This document shows positions 36,776-46,857 of a stretch of DNA of 64,000 nt, one piece after another (positions within the stretch are counted from its first letter, which is position 1; each line of letters begins with the position of its first letter). Source of the stretch: Dryocola clanedunensis subsp. sulfonylureivorans. Lineage in GTDB: Bacteria; Pseudomonadota; Gammaproteobacteria; Enterobacterales; Enterobacteriaceae. The stretch is taken from positions 124,001 through 188,000 of the forward strand of contig NZ_JAERMU010000001.1 in the NCBI RefSeq assembly GCF_016756775.1, read 5' to 3'. Both the position numbers and the translations under genes were made by a program. A model generated the notes under the pieces. That model had not been told where the DNA came from. It saw only the letters and a program-made list of their open reading frames with translations, and did no database searches.

Positions 36776-38218
36776 ATGTCCAGACGGCTACGCAGAACCA
36801 AAATCGTTACCACCTTAGGCCCAGCAACAGACCGCGACAATAATCTGGAAAAGATTATCGCCGCCGGTGCCAACGTGGTACGCATGAACTTCTCCCACGG
36901 CTCAGCTGAAGATCATCAGCTGCGGGCGGATAAAGTTCGTGAAATTGCCGCAAAACTGGGTCGTCATGTCGCTATTCTGGGCGATTTGCAGGGTCCAAAA
37001 ATTCGTGTCTCCACCTTCAAAGAAGGCAAAGTCTTCCTCAATATTGGCGACAAGTTCCTGCTCGATGCCAACCTGGGTAAAGGTGAAGGCGATAAAGAAC
37101 GCGTTGGCATCGACTATAAAGGTCTGCCCGCCGACGTGGTCACCGGTGACATCCTGCTGCTGGATGATGGCCGCGTGCAGTTAAAAGTGCTGGAAGTTCA
37201 GGGCATGAAAGTGTTTACCGAAGTGACCGTCGGTGGCCCGCTTTCCAACAATAAAGGCATCAACAAACTCGGTGGTGGCCTCTCCGCAGAAGCGCTGACC
37301 GAAAAAGACAAAGCCGATATCCTGACCGCAGCAAAAATTGGCGTCGACTATCTGGCCGTCTCCTTCCCACGCTGTGGTGAAGACCTGAACTATGCTCGTC
37401 GTCTGGCGCGTGACGCAGGCTGCGATGCAAAAATTGTCGCAAAAGTAGAGCGTGCGGAAGCCGTCTGCGACGAAGCGGCGATGGACGATGTGATTCTGGC
37501 CTCTGACGTTGTCATGGTGGCCCGCGGTGATCTGGGCGTTGAGATTGGCGACCCTGAGCTGGTTGGCATTCAGAAAACACTTATCCGCCGCGCGCGTAAG
37601 CTCAACCGTGCGGTGATCACCGCGACCCAGATGATGGAGTCGATGATCACTAACCCAATGCCAACCCGTGCAGAAGTTATGGACGTGGCGAACGCCGTGC
37701 TGGACGGCACCGATGCGGTAATGCTGTCAGCGGAAACCGCTGCGGGCCAGTACCCGGCTGAAACCGTGGCCGCCATGGCTCGCGTTTGCCTGGGTGCGGA
37801 AAAAATCCCAAGTATCAACGTTTCCAAACACCGTCTGGACGTGCAGTTCGACAACGTTGAGGAAGCGATAGCCATGTCGGCGATGTACGCGGCAAACCAC
37901 CTTAAAGGGGTTACCGCCATCATCACAATGACCGAATCTGGGCGCACCGCACTGATGACCTCCCGTATCAGCTCCGGCCTGCCAATTTTCGCTATGTCCC
38001 GCCATGAGCGCACGCTGAACCTGACTTCGCTGTATCGTGGCGTCACGCCGGTACATTTTGACAGCGCAAGCGACGGCGTTGCCGCAGCCAGCGACGCGGT
38101 GAACCTGCTGCGTGATAAAGGCTATCTGATGTCCGGCGATCTGGTTATTGTTACCCAGGGTGACGTCATGAGCACCATCGGCACCACCAATACCACGCGT
38201 ATTCTTTGCGTCGAGTAA
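36776..38218 (+). CDS. pykA: Pyruvate kinase II
   Basis: Glycolytic enzyme making pyruvate and ATP from phosphoenolpyruvate and ADP; the AMP-activated isozyme. 480 residues as in E. coli PykA. The barrel domain shows [14 protein letters not shown] and the signature [20 protein letters not shown] (general-acid region), then [10 protein letters not shown] and TATQMMESM; the B domain lies near residues 70-170 and the C-terminal domain ends in [15 protein letters not shown]. Typical spacing after hexR (132 bases) with its own leader. Confidence 0.98.
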   Translation: MSRRLRRTKIVTTLGPATDRDNNLEKIIAAGANVVRMNFSHGSAEDHQLRADKVREIAAKLGRHVAILGDLQGPKIRVSTFKEGKVFLNIGDKFLLDANLGKGEGDKERVGIDYKGLPADVVTGDILLLDDGRVQLKVLEVQGMKVFTEVTVGGPLSNNKGINKLGGGLSAEALTEKDKADILTAAKIGVDYLAVSFPRCGEDLNYARRLARDAGCDAKIVAKVERAEAVCDEAAMDDVILASDVVMVARGDLGVEIGDPELVGIQKTLIRRARKLNRAVITATQMMESMITNPMPTRAEVMDVANAVLDGTDAVMLSAETAAGQYPAETVAAMARVCLGAEKIPSINVSKHRLDVQFDNVEEAIAMSAMYAANHLKGVTAIITMTESGRTALMTSRISSGLPIFAMSRHERTLNLTSLYRGVTPVHFDSASDGVAAASDAVNLLRDKGYLMSGDLVIVTQGDVMSTIGTTNTTRILCVE

Positions 38219-38231
38219 CGAATTGTGTCGC

Positions 38232-38258
38232 AAAAAAAGGGGCCTTTCGGCCCCTTTC
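38232..38258 (+). terminator. Terminator of pykA
   Basis: AAAGGGGCC-TTTC-GGCCCCTTT followed by CTTATTT, 14 bases after the stop. Confidence 0.9.
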
Positions 38259-38531
38259 TTATTTCTGGTTTTGTAGGGTGGATAAGCGAAGCGCCATCCA
38301 CCATTAATAGCTGCCGTGTCGGATGACGCTACGCTTATCCGACCTACAAGAGATGTTTGTCATCCATTTAGGGTGCTTCCGGCCCCTTTCTTATTTCTGG
38401 TTTTGTAGGGTGGATAAGCGAAAGCGCTATCCACCATCGATAGCTGCTGTGTCGGATGACTCTACGCTTATCCGATCTACAAGAGATGTTTGTCATCCAT
38501 TTAGAGAGCTTTCGGCCCCGTTTCTTATTTC
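38249..38531. repeat. Tandem 132-133-bp unit carrying REP/BIME sequences
   Basis: Unit 1 (38249-38380) and unit 2 (38381-38513) are near-identical; a third partial copy ends at the lpxM 3' end. Each holds two convergent REP-like palindromes: TGTAGGGTGGATAAGCG...ATCCACC and GTCGGATGAC...GCTTATCCGACCTACA. Each unit also repeats the right arm of the pykA terminator (CGGCCCCTTTCTTATTTCTG). This fills the whole pykA-lpxM gap. Confidence 0.92.
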
Positions 38532-39499
38532 TTAGGGTAGAGCTCTTGACGCTTATAGGGTTGAATCTCACCCTCTTTCCGCGTCTTCAGCAGCTTCAGT
38601 ATCCAGGTGTACTGTTCCGGATTCGGGCGGACAAAAATTTCCACCTCCTCGTTCATCCGGCGCGCTATACGGTTGTCGTCAGCGTCTGCTAAATCATCCA
38701 TTGGCGGGCGGATAAAGATATCCAGCCGATGCGTTTTGCTGTTATAGACCGGGAAGAGCGGGACAACGCGCGCGCGACAGACCTTCATCAGGCGGCCAAT
38801 AGCGGGCAGCGTCGCTTTATAGGTCGCAAAGAAATCCACGAACTCGCTGTGTTCCGCACCATGATCCTGGTCCGGGAGATAGTAGCCCCAGTAACCCTGA
38901 CGCACTGAACTGATAAACGGTTTGATGCCGTCGTTACGGGCGTGCAGCCGGCCACCAAAGCGGCGGCGAACGGTGTTCCACACATAATCAAAAAGGGGGT
39001 TGCCCTGATTATGGAACATTGCCGCCATTTTCTGCCCTTCAGAGGCCAGCAGCATGGCAGGAATATCCACGCCCCAGCCGTGCGGCACCAGGAAGATCAC
39101 ATTCTCCCCGTTGGCCTTCAGCTCATCGATAATCTCTTTGCCGTGCCAGTCCACACGCTGCATGACTTTTTTCGGGTCGCGCAGCCCCAGCTCGGCCATC
39201 ATCACCATCGCCTGAGGGGCGGTGGCAAACATGTCGTCAATAAGCGCTTCGCGTTCCGCTTCCGACATGTCAGGGAAGCAATAAAGCAAATTGATCTGTG
39301 CGCGGCGGCGCGCGCTTTTACCAAAGCGGCCGGCAATTCGCCCTGCTTTGCCCAGTAACGGGTCACGCAACGAAGGAGGCAGCAGCGCAAGCCCTGCAAA
39401 AGCACCGACGCCAAGCCAGGCTCCCCAGAAGCGCGGGTGCCAGAATGCTTTCTGAAACTCAGGAATGAATTCGCTGTGACTTTTTTTTGCTTTTTCCAT
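38525..39499 (-). CDS. lpxM: Lipid A acyltransferase LpxM (MsbB, myristoyl)
   Basis: Inner-membrane enzyme that adds the last secondary acyl chain (myristate) to Kdo2-lipid A, giving hexa-acylated lipid A. 324 residues (E. coli 323). N-terminal membrane anchor near [17 protein letters not shown], catalytic HX4D motif in [13 protein letters not shown] (about 140), and conserved [13 protein letters not shown] and YYLPDQDHG. Expressed away from pykA; its 3' end abuts the REP array, which probably supplies mRNA-end structure. Next to mepM as in E. coli. Confidence 0.97.
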   Translation of the reverse strand: MEKAKKSHSEFIPEFQKAFWHPRFWGAWLGVGAFAGLALLPPSLRDPLLGKAGRIAGRFGKSARRRAQINLLYCFPDMSEAEREALIDDMFATAPQAMVMMAELGLRDPKKVMQRVDWHGKEIIDELKANGENVIFLVPHGWGVDIPAMLLASEGQKMAAMFHNQGNPLFDYVWNTVRRRFGGRLHARNDGIKPFISSVRQGYWGYYLPDQDHGAEHSEFVDFFATYKATLPAIGRLMKVCRARVVPLFPVYNSKTHRLDIFIRPPMDDLADADDNRIARRMNEEVEIFVRPNPEQYTWILKLLKTRKEGEIQPYKRQELYPKK

Positions 39500-39577
39500 G
39501 CAGATTCTCAGTACGCATCAAATCATTGATGTATGAATGTAGAAGTAGTTTAGCGGTGCAAGTGCCGCCAGACAAAA

Positions 39578-39608
39578 GAAAAAGCCGGTTACGCTGAACC
39601 GGCTTTCA
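39578..39608 (-). terminator. Terminator of mepM
   Basis: Minus strand AAAGCCGGTT-CAGCGT-AACCGGCTTT followed by TTCTTTT. Confidence 0.9.
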
Positions 39609-39629
39609 TATTATGCAAATCGAGAAGGG

Positions 39630-40955
39630 TTAATCGAAACGCAGCTGCGGGGTCACTTCGCGTACCTGAGCCAGGTACTCACGACGATCTTTACCCGTTA
39701 ACCCTTCTGTACGTGGCAGCTTCGCCGTCAGCGGATTAACCGCCTGCTTATTGATCCACACTTCATAGTGCAGATGCGGGCCAGTAGAACGACCTGTGTT
39801 GCCAGAAAGCGCGACACGGTCACCGCGCTTCACCTTCTGACCGGGTTTCACCAGCAGCTTTTTGAGGTGCATATAGCGAGTGGTGTAAGTACGGCCATGG
39901 CGGATTGCTACGAAATAACCTGCCGCTCCGCTACGTTTCGCGACGACCACCTCACCATCGCCCACGGCCAGTACAGGTGTACCCTGCGGCATGGCAAAAT
40001 CGACACCCTTATGCGGCGCTATACGTCCGGTTACCGGGTTTAGACGACGCGGGTTGAAGTTAGAGGAGATACGGAACTGCTTCACGGTAGGGAAACGCAT
40101 AAAGCCTTTCGCAAGCCCTGAGCCGCTGCGGTCGTAGAATTTACCGTCTTCCGCGCGGATAGCGTAATAATCTTTGCCGCTGCTGCGCAGGCGTACACCC
40201 ATCAGCTGGCTTTGCTCACGTTTACCGTCCAGCATTTCGCGGGACATCAGAACGGAGAACTCATCGCCTTTTTTCAGCTTGCGGAAATCCATCTGCCACT
40301 GCATGGCTTTAATGACAGAGCTGATTTCAGCGCTGGTCAGGCCCGCATTTTTCGCACTGCTGACAAAGCTGCCGCCAACGGTGCCTTTCAGCACGCTGTT
40401 CACCCAGTCGCCCTGCTGCATTTCGCTGCTGAACTTGAAGGTATTGCCGGAACGGTCGTAGGTACGAGTTTCACGACGTGACATTTCCCAGGTCAGACGC
40501 TGTAGCTGGCCTTCGTCGGTCAATGTCCAGGAGATTTGCTGGCCGATTTTCAGGTTACGCAGGTCTTTATCAACCGCTGCAAGCTGGCTGATTTCGCCCA
40601 TGTCGATACCATACTGATTCAGAATGCTGCTCAGCGTATCGCCCGTTGAAACGACGTACTCATGCACGCCAGCTTCACCGGCGGTTTTGTCATCCAGTTC
40701 ATCCTGTGGGATGGCGTCATCGTCACCATCAGGCGTGGCCTGATCGATAGGCTCACTGGCCTCCGGCAGCAGTGAATGAATCTCACTTTTTTTCAGCTCG
40801 ATGGTTTTAATGACGGGACTGGCTTCGTGGTGGTAGACATAGGGCCGCCAGACGGCGACCGCTAAAGTAAGAACTGTAAGCGACCCCAGCATAACGCGAT
40901 GGGGTCGGGACAGATTATCAAACGCCAGAGCGACAGAGCGGGCTATCTGTTGCAC
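39630..40955 (-). CDS. mepM: Murein DD-endopeptidase MepM (YebA)
   Basis: Periplasmic peptidoglycan hydrolase that cuts D-Ala-mDAP crosslinks to allow insertion of new strands. GTG start, 441 residues (E. coli 440). N-terminal membrane anchor (VMLGSLTVLTLAVAVW, about 20-36), LysM domain (about 97-143, HEYVVSTGDTLSSILNQYG), OapA-like middle region, and C-terminal LytM/M23 domain with zinc ligands in PHKGVDFAMP and GPHLHYEVW. Upstream of znuA on the opposite side of the zinc operon promoter, separated by 15 bases from the znuA stop, so probably cotranscribed with znuA. Confidence 0.97.
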   Translation of the reverse strand: MQQIARSVALAFDNLSRPHRVMLGSLTVLTLAVAVWRPYVYHHEASPVIKTIELKKSEIHSLLPEASEPIDQATPDGDDDAIPQDELDDKTAGEAGVHEYVVSTGDTLSSILNQYGIDMGEISQLAAVDKDLRNLKIGQQISWTLTDEGQLQRLTWEMSRRETRTYDRSGNTFKFSSEMQQGDWVNSVLKGTVGGSFVSSAKNAGLTSAEISSVIKAMQWQMDFRKLKKGDEFSVLMSREMLDGKREQSQLMGVRLRSSGKDYYAIRAEDGKFYDRSGSGLAKGFMRFPTVKQFRISSNFNPRRLNPVTGRIAPHKGVDFAMPQGTPVLAVGDGEVVVAKRSGAAGYFVAIRHGRTYTTRYMHLKKLLVKPGQKVKRGDRVALSGNTGRSTGPHLHYEVWINKQAVNPLTAKLPRTEGLTGKDRREYLAQVREVTPQLRFD

Positions 40956-40970
40956 GTATTCACTTCCTCG

Positions 40971-41915
40971 TTAATCTCCTTTCAGGCAGCTCGCATACTG
41001 GTTCGCAAGGCCGGTCAAAAACTGCATGTAGCTGTCTTTGCCAGGCGCGACCTCGATTCCCAGAGGATCTAACGTGCCGGAGCGAACGCTGGTACCTCTG
41101 GCTACGGCATGGATGACCGCTGGCCTGAACTGTGGCTCAGCAAAAACGCAGACCGCTTTGTGCTCAACCAACTGTGTTCTGATCTCATGTAAACGCTGCG
41201 CACCAGGCTGGATTTCAGGGTTAACGGTAAAATGGCCTGACGGCGTCAATCCGTAATGTTTTTCAAAGTAGCCATAGGCGTCGTGAAAAACGAAATACCC
41301 TTTACCTTTCAGCGGTGCGAGCACGGTACCAACCTGCTTGTCGGTGCGGGATAAAGCGGACTCGAAATGCTGCAGGTTGGCGTCTAATTGGGCTTTCTTC
41401 GCGGGGATAAGTTCCACTAATTTATCGTGGATTGCAACCGCCGACAGGCGCGCTATCTCAGGGCTAAGCCAAATATGCATGTTGTATTCACCATGATGGT
41501 GATCGTCGTCACGTTTTTGCTCCGAAGCGTCATGGCCACCGTGGTCGTGGTCATCCTCATCGCTGCCTTTCATGAGCAGCGGTTTCACGCCATTGAGCAT
41601 GGCCAGCGTCAGCTGCTTCTGTGCCGGTAACTGGCCGACAGACTTTTGCATAAAGGCCTCCATTTCAGGCCCTACCCAGACAACTAAGTCCGCGCCCTGT
41701 AAGCGTTTTACATCCGAAGGACGCAGTGAATAATCATGCTCAGATGCGCCATCAGGAAGCAAAACCTCGGTAGGCGTCACGCCGTCAGCAATAGCTGAAG
41801 CGATAAAGCCCAGTGGTTTAATAGAAGCCACGACCGCCGCCTGGGCGGGTAAGATTGCCATGCCCCAGAGCGCAGCAGAAAGTCCAGCGAAAAGAAATAT
41901 TTTTTTATGTAACAT
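40971..41915 (-). CDS. znuA: Zinc ABC transporter, periplasmic binding protein ZnuA
   Basis: High-affinity Zn2+ receptor feeding ZnuBC. Start [17 protein letters not shown] by comparison with E. coli (310 residues); 314 residues here. The much longer in-frame reading upstream is a shadow over znuC. The signal peptide ends near [10 protein letters not shown]. Cluster A-1 metal ligands are His in [11 protein letters not shown], His in NMHIWLSPE and His in [12 protein letters not shown]. The His/Asp-rich loop [20 protein letters not shown] is the ZnuA-specific flexible chaperone loop. Divergent from znuCB under Zur control. Confidence 0.97.
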   Translation of the reverse strand: MLHKKIFLFAGLSAALWGMAILPAQAAVVASIKPLGFIASAIADGVTPTEVLLPDGASEHDYSLRPSDVKRLQGADLVVWVGPEMEAFMQKSVGQLPAQKQLTLAMLNGVKPLLMKGSDEDDHDHGGHDASEQKRDDDHHHGEYNMHIWLSPEIARLSAVAIHDKLVELIPAKKAQLDANLQHFESALSRTDKQVGTVLAPLKGKGYFVFHDAYGYFEKHYGLTPSGHFTVNPEIQPGAQRLHEIRTQLVEHKAVCVFAEPQFRPAVIHAVARGTSVRSGTLDPLGIEVAPGKDSYMQFLTGLANQYASCLKGD

Positions 41916-41947
41916 AATGCGACTTATCATCGTAGTGGTTGCGAGGA

Positions 41948-41968
41948 GTGTGATATTATAACATTCGC
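41948..41968. promoter_or_regulatory. Zur box between znuA and znuCB
   Basis: GTGTGATATTATAACATTCG; its complement CGAATGTTATAATATCACAC matches the Zur consensus GAAATGTTATANTATAACATTTC well. It is in the 79-base divergent promoter region, so it can repress both directions. Confidence 0.92.
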
Positions 41969-41994
41969 TAACTTCTGCAACCCCTGAAATTGCC

Positions 41995-42750
41995 ATGACA
42001 AATTTAGTCTCACTGGAAAATATCTCCGTTTCGTTCGGGCAGCGCCGCGTGCTGTCTGATATTTCGCTGGACCTGAAACCAGGCCGCATCCTCACCCTGC
42101 TGGGCCCTAACGGCGCAGGGAAATCTACGCTCGTTCGCGTGGTGCTGGGTCTGGTAGCTCCTGATGAAGGGGTGATCAAGCGGGACCGCGATCTGCGTAT
42201 CGGCTACGTACCGCAAAAGCTACATCTCGACGCTACGCTGCCGCTAACGGTCAACCGTTTTATGCGGCTGCGTCCGGGCGTGAAGAAAAGCGATATTTTG
42301 CCCGCGCTGAAACGCGTGCAGGCGGCACATCTGGTTGATGCTCCGATGCAAAAGCTCTCCGGCGGTGAAAACCAGCGCGTCCTGCTGGCCCGCGCGTTGC
42401 TGAACAGCCCGCAGCTGCTGGTGCTGGATGAGCCGACCCAGGGCGTTGACGTCAACGGCCAGCTGGCGTTGTATAACCTGATTGACCAGCTTCGCCATGA
42501 GTTGGACTGCGCCGTGCTGATGGTCTCGCACGATTTACATCTGGTGATGGCAAAAACGGACGATGTGCTGTGCCTCAACCATCATATCTGCTGTTCCGGC
42601 ACGCCTGAAGTTGTCTCTATGCACCCTGAGTTTATCTCGATGTTTGGCCAGCGCGGTGCCGAACAGCTGGGGATATATCGCCACCACCATAACCACCGTC
42701 ACGATCTAACCGGACGCATTATTCTGCGCAGAGGGAATGGCCAGCCATGA
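41995..42750 (+). CDS. znuC: Zinc ABC transporter, ATPase ZnuC
   Basis: ATP-hydrolysing subunit of the ZnuABC importer. 251 residues as in E. coli. Walker [10 protein letters not shown] (about 38), Q-loop in [14 protein letters not shown] signature [15 protein letters not shown], Walker [11 protein letters not shown] and switch His in [10 protein letters not shown] His-rich C-terminus ([13 protein letters not shown]) follows. It overlaps znuB by 4 bases, so the two are coupled. Confidence 0.98.
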   Translation: MTNLVSLENISVSFGQRRVLSDISLDLKPGRILTLLGPNGAGKSTLVRVVLGLVAPDEGVIKRDRDLRIGYVPQKLHLDATLPLTVNRFMRLRPGVKKSDILPALKRVQAAHLVDAPMQKLSGGENQRVLLARALLNSPQLLVLDEPTQGVDVNGQLALYNLIDQLRHELDCAVLMVSHDLHLVMAKTDDVLCLNHHICCSGTPEVVSMHPEFISMFGQRGAEQLGIYRHHHNHRHDLTGRIILRRGNGQP

Positions 42751-43532
42751 TTGAACTGTTATTACCCGGCTGGCTTGCCGGCATGCTGCTTGCCTGTGCG
42801 GCAGGCCCCTTAGGCTCGTTCGTCGTCTGGCGTCGTATGTCCTATTTTGGCGATACCCTCTCCCATGCCTCGCTGCTCGGCGTGGCATTTGGCCTGTTGC
42901 TGAACGTCAACCCTTTCTATGCGGTCATCGCGGTGACGCTGCTGCTGGCAATCGGACTGGTATGGCTGGAGAAGCGCCCTCACCTTGCGATTGATACGCT
43001 GCTGGGAATTATGGCGCACAGTGCGCTGTCGCTGGGTCTGGTGGTCGTTAGCCTGATGAAGAACGTGCGTGTCGATCTGATGGCGTACCTGTTTGGCGAC
43101 CTGCTGTCGGTCACCATGCCGGATCTGATTTCCATAGGCCTTGGCGTGGTGGTTGTGGTGGGCGTGCTGCTCTGGCAGTGGCGTAATTTATTGTCGATGA
43201 CCATCAGCCAGGATCTGGCCCACGTTGACGGCGTAAACCTGCAGCGGACAAAAATGCTGCTGATGCTGGTCACGGCGCTGACCATTGGCGTGGCGATGAA
43301 GTTTGTCGGGGCATTAATTATCACTTCCCTGCTGATCATCCCGGCCGCCGCCGCCAGAAGATTTGCCCGTACGCCGGAGCAAATGGCAGGCATTGCGGTC
43401 ATTGTTGGCATGCTGGCAGTCACCGGCGGGCTGACCTTCTCGGCGTTTTACGACACGCCTGCGGGTCCTTCGGTCGTGCTGTGCGCTGCGGCATTGTTCG
43501 TGGTGAGTATGATGAAGAAGACGGCGGCATAA
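42747..43532 (+). CDS. znuB: Zinc ABC transporter, permease ZnuB
   Basis: Integral membrane subunit of the zinc importer with about eight helices, 261 residues. Starts [37 protein letters not shown] and [20 protein letters not shown] are conserved in the ABC-3 metal permeases. The ATG overlaps the znuC stop. A weak hairpin (TTCCCG...CGGGAA, about 43580-43603) follows the gene and could be its terminator. Confidence 0.97.
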   Translation: MIELLLPGWLAGMLLACAAGPLGSFVVWRRMSYFGDTLSHASLLGVAFGLLLNVNPFYAVIAVTLLLAIGLVWLEKRPHLAIDTLLGIMAHSALSLGLVVVSLMKNVRVDLMAYLFGDLLSVTMPDLISIGLGVVVVVGVLLWQWRNLLSMTISQDLAHVDGVNLQRTKMLLMLVTALTIGVAMKFVGALIITSLLIIPAAAARRFARTPEQMAGIAVIVGMLAVTGGLTFSAFYDTPAGPSVVLCAAALFVVSMMKKTAA

Positions 43533-43693
43533 CGGCTGCGCGACCGGTCAGTTTAGATCGCTTTCCCCCTCTCCCAAGGTTCCCGGCGTATTTGTCGGGA
43601 ACTTATATATAAAAAATAAAGTCACCCTTTGTAAATGAGAATGTAAATACAAATGATTTACGGCTACGGAACAACTCTCATTAACTCATCCTA

Positions 43694-43707
43694 TTGATAT
43701 AAAACAA
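43694..43707. promoter_or_regulatory. FNR-like site upstream of hpdBCA
   Basis: TTGATATAAAACAA matches the FNR consensus TTGATNNNNATCAA at 9 of 10 defined positions. An oxygen-sensitive glycyl-radical enzyme would fit anaerobic control, but spacing to a promoter could not be fixed. Confidence 0.35.
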
Positions 43708-43752
43708 AAATATAGACAATTCAATTTTGCTTTTTCAGCAAACGGGAGGAAC

Positions 43753-43905
43753 ATGCTTAGCAGGCTATCTAATTTACCAGCAGATAGACTGAGGGATTAT
43801 TACGAGGGACGAGGGCCGCAGGCCAATCTAGCAAAAAGGCATATTTCATGGACGCCAGTAAACTGCACGTGGTGGAAGACCACGATTTATCTGTACCCCC
43901 ATTAA
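43753..43905 (+). CDS. Possible leader ORF overlapping the hpdB start
   Basis: A 50-codon reading ([20 protein letters not shown]...) with a strong GGGAGG 5 nt before its ATG, better than that of hpdB. It overlaps the hpdB start by 58 bases in another frame. No family recognised. It may be a translated leader coupled to hpdB, or the remnant of another gene. It could also be chance with a misplaced Shine-Dalgarno. Confidence 0.35.
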   Translation: MLSRLSNLPADRLRDYYEGRGPQANLAKRHISWTPVNCTWWKTTIYLYPH

Positions 43906-46535
43906 GCAACAACGCTTCAGCAAATAAAGACAATCCTCATCCGCGTGCGAAGGCACTGCGCGATATCTATTTTAAAACCCTGTCATCCGTAGATACGGAA
44001 TTCCCCTACTGGTACACCCGCAGGTGGGATGAACTAGCCGATGACGTCACTATCGTTCGGCGGGCGGAAGCGCTGAAATGCGCCTTCTCACATCTGACCC
44101 CCAATATCTTTCCGGGTGAAAAACTGGTCATGCAGAAGACCGCTTATTATCGCGGCTCTTTCCCAATGCCCTGGCTTTCCGAGAGCTTTTTCCTCGCGAA
44201 CTCGGATTCGTTAACCGCTCGCGTTGATAACGGTTCGGACAGTGCTGGCAAGCTCTCTCAGTTTGGCGGTGGCGGCGGCAATGTCACCAAAAGCGAAGGA
44301 AATATCATTTCTATCGCCGGCAAGTTTGGTATTCGGGCAGAGGAAACGGCATCGCTGATTACCCTTGCGAAGGCATGGGCAGGCCGTTCGATAGAAGCTC
44401 TGGGACACAAGTACGAAATGCATCTCCCGGATTACCAGACCAAAGAAAACATCATGAAGTCCGTCATCTGCATGTTTGATTCGGGGTATACCATTCCGCA
44501 GGGGCACGAAGTCGTTAACTACTATTACCCGTTGCAGTTTGGCCTGGATGGTATCAAAGACATCGCCGGACAGCGCCATGACCAGACCGCCGGTAATGCA
44601 GACGGCGACGGCATTATCGGTATGGATCGGCTCTATTATTACGACGCCGTACGAATACTTATCGAAGGATTGCAGAGCTGGATCCACAACTACGAACACC
44701 ATGCGCGCGAACTGGCGGTGCAGAGTAAATCCGCGCACCAGTCTCAGGAATATCTGGAAATTGCGGACTGCCTGGCATGGGTTGCCCATCACCAGCCCCG
44801 CACGTTCCGTGAAGCCCTGCAGCTTAGCTATATTCTGCATCTGGCAACGTTAAATGAGGATGCGGCATCGGGTATGTCGCCCGGTCGCCTCGGACAAATC
44901 CTCTGGCCGTGGTATGAACAGGATATTGCCGCGGGACGGCTGGACGAAGACGAAGCGCTGGAGCTCTTACAGCTCTACAGGGTTAAGCTTACCTGCGTTG
45001 ACTGCTTCGCCTCAACCGGCGTTGTAGGCGGTGTCCTTTCGGGAAACACCTTTAATAACGTGGTGCTGGGCGGCCTGAAAAAGGATGGGTCCTCCGCTGT
45101 AAACCGCCTTGAGGAGTTAATCATAGAGGCGGGGATACGCTGTCAGACTCCGCAACCAACCCTCAGCGTGCTTTACGATGAAAAACTCCCCGAATCTTTC
45201 CTGCTGCAAGCCATCGAATGCACCAAAACCGGGACCGGCTACCCCGCCTGGATAAACAATCAGGTTGGGATGCAGTTCTTATTAAATCAGTATGCCGCGG
45301 AAGGCATGGATCTTCAGGAAGCCCGCGCTATTGCCATTGGTGGCTGCCTGGAAACTTCCCCCGGATCTTTCCTGCCACTGACGCTAAACGGCAAAGCTTA
45401 TGATATCCCCGGTGGTTCTGGGCAGACCGCAGCGACGGGCGTTCACTTCCTTGCCAACCCGAAAATACTCGAACTTGTACTCACCAACGGCCTGGATAAA
45501 CGTACCGGTATCCAGGTTTATGCCCCGCACAACCAACAGCTGGAAACCTTTGAGCAGCTCTGGCAGCAGTTCACCCGTTATTACGAGTTAACCTGCGATG
45601 TGGTAGCGAAAGCCAATAATATCCAGATGGATATCTGGCGGAAAAATAACATGTCGGTGGTGAACTCCATCCTGAAGCCCGACTGTCTGCAAAGCGGCAG
45701 ACATATTGGTCAGATGGGCTATCGCTACAACGCGACCTACAACATTGAAAGCTGCGGCACCATTACGTTGATTAACTCCCTTGCGGCGATCAAACAAGTC
45801 GTTTACGACGCGCAGAACTATTCGCTGGAAGAACTAACTGACGCACTGATCAACAACTTCGGTTATCAGACCGCGGAGGAAAGCGGCTGTTACTCAATGG
45901 CTGAGCAACGTAAAGCGAATACTTCCGGCTGCTACGAGGACATTTATGCCGCCTGTCTCGGCGCGCCAAAGTATGGCAATAACGATGCTTTCGCCGACGA
46001 CATTCTTAAATTGTACGAAGAGTGGTTCTGCTCTATGGCCCGGACATTCGAATCGCTTTACGGCAAAAAAATGTACGGCTGCCAGATATCCGTTTCCACC
46101 CACGGGCCGCAGGGCGCAAGTACGCTGGCTAGTGCAGATGGCCGACTGGCAGGGACAACCTACTCTGACGGCTCCATGTCCTCGTATCCGGGCACAGACC
46201 GCAACGGCCCTTATGCCCTGTTCCGCTCGGCAACGGTCTGGGATCACAGCCAGTCGCAAAACTCGCAGATGAACCTCAAGCTTCATCCAACGCTGGTTAG
46301 CGGCAACGCGGGCTCCCGCAAGCTGCTTGAGCTGACCCGCAATTATCTGCGTAAGGGGGGATTCCACATTCAGTACAACGTGGTCGATTCCCGGACGTTG
46401 CGTGACGCCCAACAGCATCCTGACAACTATCGCGAGCTGATGGTTCGGGTTGCCGGATTTACCCAGTACTGGTGCGAAATTGGCAAGCCTATTCAGGACG
46501 AAGTTATTGCCAGAACAGAATATGAGGAGCTCTAA
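43848..46535 (+). CDS. hpdB: 4-hydroxyphenylacetate decarboxylase, glycyl-radical large subunit
   Basis: Oxygen-sensitive glycyl-radical enzyme that decarboxylates 4-hydroxyphenylacetate (from tyrosine) to p-cresol. 895 residues, against about 900 in Clostridioides difficile HpdB, with alignable sequence throughout ([43 protein letters not shown]). The catalytic thiyl Cys500 and Glu502 lie in [10 protein letters not shown]; the radical site is Gly870 in [20 protein letters not shown] near the C-terminus. The presence of a small subunit gene just downstream separates it from PFL, glycerol dehydratase and choline lyase. AAGG precedes the ATG by 9 nt. Inserted between znuB and ruvB, which adjoin in E. 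coli. Confidence 0.93.
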   Translation: MDASKLHVVEDHDLSVPPLSNNASANKDNPHPRAKALRDIYFKTLSSVDTEFPYWYTRRWDELADDVTIVRRAEALKCAFSHLTPNIFPGEKLVMQKTAYYRGSFPMPWLSESFFLANSDSLTARVDNGSDSAGKLSQFGGGGGNVTKSEGNIISIAGKFGIRAEETASLITLAKAWAGRSIEALGHKYEMHLPDYQTKENIMKSVICMFDSGYTIPQGHEVVNYYYPLQFGLDGIKDIAGQRHDQTAGNADGDGIIGMDRLYYYDAVRILIEGLQSWIHNYEHHARELAVQSKSAHQSQEYLEIADCLAWVAHHQPRTFREALQLSYILHLATLNEDAASGMSPGRLGQILWPWYEQDIAAGRLDEDEALELLQLYRVKLTCVDCFASTGVVGGVLSGNTFNNVVLGGLKKDGSSAVNRLEELIIEAGIRCQTPQPTLSVLYDEKLPESFLLQAIECTKTGTGYPAWINNQVGMQFLLNQYAAEGMDLQEARAIAIGGCLETSPGSFLPLTLNGKAYDIPGGSGQTAATGVHFLANPKILELVLTNGLDKRTGIQVYAPHNQQLETFEQLWQQFTRYYELTCDVVAKANNIQMDIWRKNNMSVVNSILKPDCLQSGRHIGQMGYRYNATYNIESCGTITLINSLAAIKQVVYDAQNYSLEELTDALINNFGYQTAEESGCYSMAEQRKANTSGCYEDIYAACLGAPKYGNNDAFADDILKLYEEWFCSMARTFESLYGKKMYGCQISVSTHGPQGASTLASADGRLAGTTYSDGSMSSYPGTDRNGPYALFRSATVWDHSQSQNSQMNLKLHPTLVSGNAGSRKLLELTRNYLRKGGFHIQYNVVDSRTLRDAQQHPDNYRELMVRVAGFTQYWCEIGKPIQDEVIARTEYEEL

Positions 46536-46536
46536 A

Positions 46537-46791
46537 ATGACACAATCTAACCACGCTCAATGCAACCATTTTTGTCCTGTCGATGTGGCAAAAGGCCTCT
46601 GCCGGTTAAGTGGCGAAATGGTCATGACGGACTCGCCAACATGCAGCGATTTTTCGGAAAAGCCCCGCTGCGCCCACTGTAGCCATTTTTCTGTCCAGGC
46701 AGCAACAGGCCACTGCGCGGGTCGCCCAAGACCTTATTGGGTAGATGCCAATACCAATGCCGCTTTGTGCGAAACCTTTAAACACCGCTAG
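46537..46791 (+). CDS. hpdC: 4-hydroxyphenylacetate decarboxylase, small iron-sulfur subunit
   Basis: An 84-residue protein matching the HPAD gamma subunit, which binds two [4Fe-4S] clusters and is unique to this glycyl-radical enzyme. Ligands can be placed as His6/Cys9/Cys22/Cys36 for the N-terminal cluster and Cys45/Cys48/Cys60/Cys78 for the other, in the spacing of the Clostridium scatologenes protein. CNHFCPVDVAKGLCRLS is the diagnostic start. GAGGAG lies inside the end of hpdB, and the ATG follows the hpdB stop by one base, so the two subunits are coupled. Confidence 0.93.
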   Translation: MTQSNHAQCNHFCPVDVAKGLCRLSGEMVMTDSPTCSDFSEKPRCAHCSHFSVQAATGHCAGRPRPYWVDANTNAALCETFKHR

Positions 46792-46805
46792 GCGTTAGCG
46801 TATCT

Positions 46806-46838
46806 TAAAGCCCGCGCGCCTCATCCTGCGGGCTTTTT
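46806..46838 (+). terminator. Terminator-like hairpin between hpdC and hpdA
   Basis: AAAGCCCGC-12-GCGGGCTTT followed by TTC. It looks like a full intrinsic terminator but lies inside the operon, so it could reduce expression of the activase. Confidence 0.8.
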
Positions 46839-46857
46839 CACGCGCGGAGGAGTCCTT

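Noticed and set aside
40971-42179. 402-codon version of ZnuA
   Set aside because: The first 88 codons are antisense to znuC; the signal peptide starting MLHKK gives the family length.
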